6,557 nucleotides of DNA from Desulfovibrionaceae bacterium. GTDB lineage: Bacteria > Desulfobacterota > Desulfovibrionia > Desulfovibrionales > Desulfovibrionaceae. The translations under genes and the position numbers were made by a program. Of this stretch, positions 5,362 through 6,557 are shown one piece after another. The stretch is from the NCBI GenBank assembly GCA_030539415.1, contig JAUNSE010000010.1:9480-16036 (forward strand), written 5' to 3'. The notes under the pieces are model-generated. The model was not told the origin of the DNA. It was given only the letters and a program-made list of their open reading frames with translations, and searched no databases. How positions within the stretch are numbered: position 1 is the first letter of the stretch; every line of letters begins with the position of its first letter.

Positions 5362-6381
5362 CTAGCCGCCGATGCTGGCCATGCGGCCCCTGGCCACGGC
5401 CGTTTCCTTTCTGGCCTTCAGCAGGTCGGCTCCCACGGGCTTGTCCGCCAGAGCCTGGCGTATGACGCGGGCGAGATCCTCGTCCGTCACGGCCGGATCC
5501 CTGAGCAGCCCCCGCAGGGGCGTCATGGTGTCGGCAAAGAGACAGGTGCGCAGGCTGCCGTCGCTTGTCACGCGCAGGCGGTTGCAGGTGTCGCAGAAAT
5601 GGTTGGACAGGGCGGTGATGAAGCCGAAGCGGCCCTGGCGGCCGGGCACGGCGTACATTCTGGCCGGGCCGTGATCCGCGTGCGCGTCCGGGACCGGCAC
5701 GAGCTCGGCCATGGTCCCGAGCGAGCGCATGATCTCCTCGGCGGGCAGAAAGCGTCCGGCGTCCCAGACAGTGCCCTCGCCCATGGGCATGAACTCGATG
5801 AAGCGCACGTCCACCGGCCAGCGCGTCACAGCCTCCAGAAAGGAGGGCAGTTGTCTGTCGGTGACGCCGCGCATGGCCACGGCATTGACCTTGACGCGCA
5901 CGCCGGCGGCCAGCAGTCCCTCGAGCACGGCGACCACCTCGTCAAGCAGGTCGAAGCCGGTGAGCTCGCGGAAGGTCTCCCTGTCGAAGCTGTCGATGGA
6001 CAGGTTCACGGCGTCCACGCGGGCCTCCTTCAGCAGACCGATGTGCGGGCGCAGCAGGGTGCCGTTGGAGGTGAGGCGCAGGTTGAGATCGGGAAAGGAC
6101 GAGCGCAGGCTCATGATCAGAGCCGCGCAGTCCCTGCGCGCGAAGGGTTCGCCGCCCGTGAGCCGCACCTTGCCGACGCCGAGGCCGCGGAACACGCGCA
6201 CAAGGCGCAGTATCTCCTCGTAGCGCAGCAGGGAGCCGTGCGGCAGCACGCTCTCCTTTCCGAGGCCGCGGCAGTAGACGCAGCGCAGGTTGCAGCGATC
6301 GGTCACGGAGAACCGCAGATAGCTGACGCCGCGACTGTGCGCGTCGCAAAGCCTGGGAAGGGAGGACTGAACGTTCGTCAT
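5362..6381 (-). CDS. moaA: GTP 3',8-cyclase MoaA (radical SAM)
   Basis: A 339-aa cytosolic enzyme that rearranges GTP to 3',8-cyclo-GTP, which MoaC turns into cyclic pyranopterin monophosphate, the first step of molybdenum cofactor synthesis. The N-terminal radical-SAM cluster ligands are Cys30, Cys34 and Cys37 (CNLRCVYC), followed by the SAM-binding TGGEP (75-79), TSNGTLL and NLSIDSF. The C-terminal GTP-binding [4Fe-4S] cluster has Cys263, Cys266 and Cys280 in the pattern CX2CX13C. The protein ends in the conserved Gly-Gly pair (MASIGG) that is essential in known MoaA enzymes, so it appears complete and active. The start at 6381 puts SYLRFSVTDRCN at the usual distance from the N-terminus. 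There is no Shine-Dalgarno sequence before it, and a promoter lies immediately upstream. No other moa, moe or mod gene is in the window; the di-Mop protein follows 240 bp downstream on the same strand. Confidence 0.97.
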   Translation of the reverse strand: MTNVQSSLPRLCDAHSRGVSYLRFSVTDRCNLRCVYCRGLGKESVLPHGSLLRYEEILRLVRVFRGLGVGKVRLTGGEPFARRDCAALIMSLRSSFPDLNLRLTSNGTLLRPHIGLLKEARVDAVNLSIDSFDRETFRELTGFDLLDEVVAVLEGLLAAGVRVKVNAVAMRGVTDRQLPSFLEAVTRWPVDVRFIEFMPMGEGTVWDAGRFLPAEEIMRSLGTMAELVPVPDAHADHGPARMYAVPGRQGRFGFITALSNHFCDTCNRLRVTSDGSLRTCLFADTMTPLRGLLRDPAVTDEDLARVIRQALADKPVGADLLKARKETAVARGRMASIGG

Positions 6382-6388
6382 GAAAGGC

Positions 6389-6416
6389 AGGATACGCGGA
6401 GAGACGAATTTGTCAA
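6389..6416 (-). promoter_or_regulatory. moaA promoter abutting the start codon
   Basis: On the minus strand TTGACA (complement of 6411-6416), a 16-nt spacer and TATCCT (complement of 6389-6394; 4 of 6 to TATAAT) are followed after only 7 nt by the moaA ATG. Transcription would begin at or next to the A of the ATG, giving a leaderless or nearly leaderless mRNA, which agrees with the missing ribosome-binding site. Confidence 0.58.
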
Positions 6417-6420
6417 GATT

Positions 6421-6443
6421 CGTGACCAGAGAATCAGGTCACG
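6421..6443. promoter_or_regulatory. Dyad CGTGACC-N9-GGTCACG upstream of the moaA promoter
   Basis: Perfect 7-bp inverted arms (6421-6427 and 6437-6443) with a 9-nt spacer, starting 4 nt upstream of the moaA -35 box. The position suits an activator that contacts RNA polymerase, or a repressor. The GTGA...TCAC arms recall CRP/FNR-type half-sites, but the spacing is not the standard one, so the regulator is not identified. Confidence 0.5.
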
Positions 6444-6508
6444 CTTCTGCGATTTTGCAGACAACTTGTTTGAATTGCAGAGAAAAATTTTGTCACTTTT
6501 TTAATCAT

Positions 6509-6533
6509 AAACCTCCGGCAAAGCCGGAGGTTT
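6509..6533 (-). terminator. Intrinsic-type hairpin at right edge
   Basis: An 11-bp perfect stem AAACCTCCGGC / GCCGGAGGTTT closes the loop AAA. No plus-strand gene ends here, so it most likely ends a minus-strand gene lying mostly beyond the right edge. A frame ending in TGA (complement of 6535-6537, visible tail ERLPKT) is open to the edge but is far too short to call. On the minus strand the hairpin is followed by TATGATT, only weakly T-rich; on the plus strand the run is GTCACGTTTT. Confidence 0.6.
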
Positions 6534-6557
6534 GTCACGTTTTAGGGAGCCGCTCAA

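Noticed and set aside
5599..6504. 301-aa plus-strand open frame opposite moaA
   Set aside because: Composition is that of an antisense shadow, and moaA on the minus strand has all cluster and substrate motifs.
6535..6557. C-terminal end of a minus-strand gene at the right edge (tail ERLPKT)
   Set aside because: Only six codons are visible and another frame also has a stop there; the hairpin supports some gene ending nearby but not this frame in particular.

Overview
The window is GC-rich, densely packed bacterial DNA. A two-Mop-domain protein beside moaA, strongly GC-biased third codon positions and hairpin terminators with little or no T-tract suggest a Desulfovibrio-type sulfate reducer. 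That assignment is a judgement from gene content and style; there is no rRNA or other marker to fix it.

Left part (1-1557): the 3' end of a small protein gene overlaps by 4 bp an aldo/keto reductase gene with a complete catalytic tetrad. Convergent to these is a MarR-family regulator on the minus strand.

Centre (1558-4616): divergent from marR lies a tandem pair of closely related 12-TM major facilitator (MFS) transporter genes. Each has its own TTGACA-type promoter, and both leader regions carry the palindrome GTTGC-N4-GCAAC at the same distance from the -35 box. The first leader also has a second, slightly imperfect copy over the -10. This looks like one MarR regulon built by duplicating a gene together with its control region. 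The second transporter is split by a single missing base around 3873-3880. Restoring one base gives exactly the same length as its paralogue (406 aa). The two copies also differ in a patterned way: His clusters in the N-terminus and central loop of copy 1 are Arg/Lys clusters in copy 2.

Right part (4617-6557): a molybdenum block on the minus strand, with moaA (GTP 3',8-cyclase, first step of molybdopterin synthesis) followed by a di-Mop oxyanion-binding protein. The 240-bp gap between them holds an array of 10-bp repeats made of overlapping palindromes. moaA has a promoter so close to its ATG, with no Shine-Dalgarno sequence, that the mRNA may be leaderless; a separate dyad lies just upstream of that promoter. 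A hairpin at the right edge probably ends a gene lying outside the window.

No tRNA, rRNA, CRISPR array or insertion sequence was seen. The most unusual material is the duplicated, co-regulated transporter pair and the decamer array; nothing here amounts to a clearly new multi-gene system.
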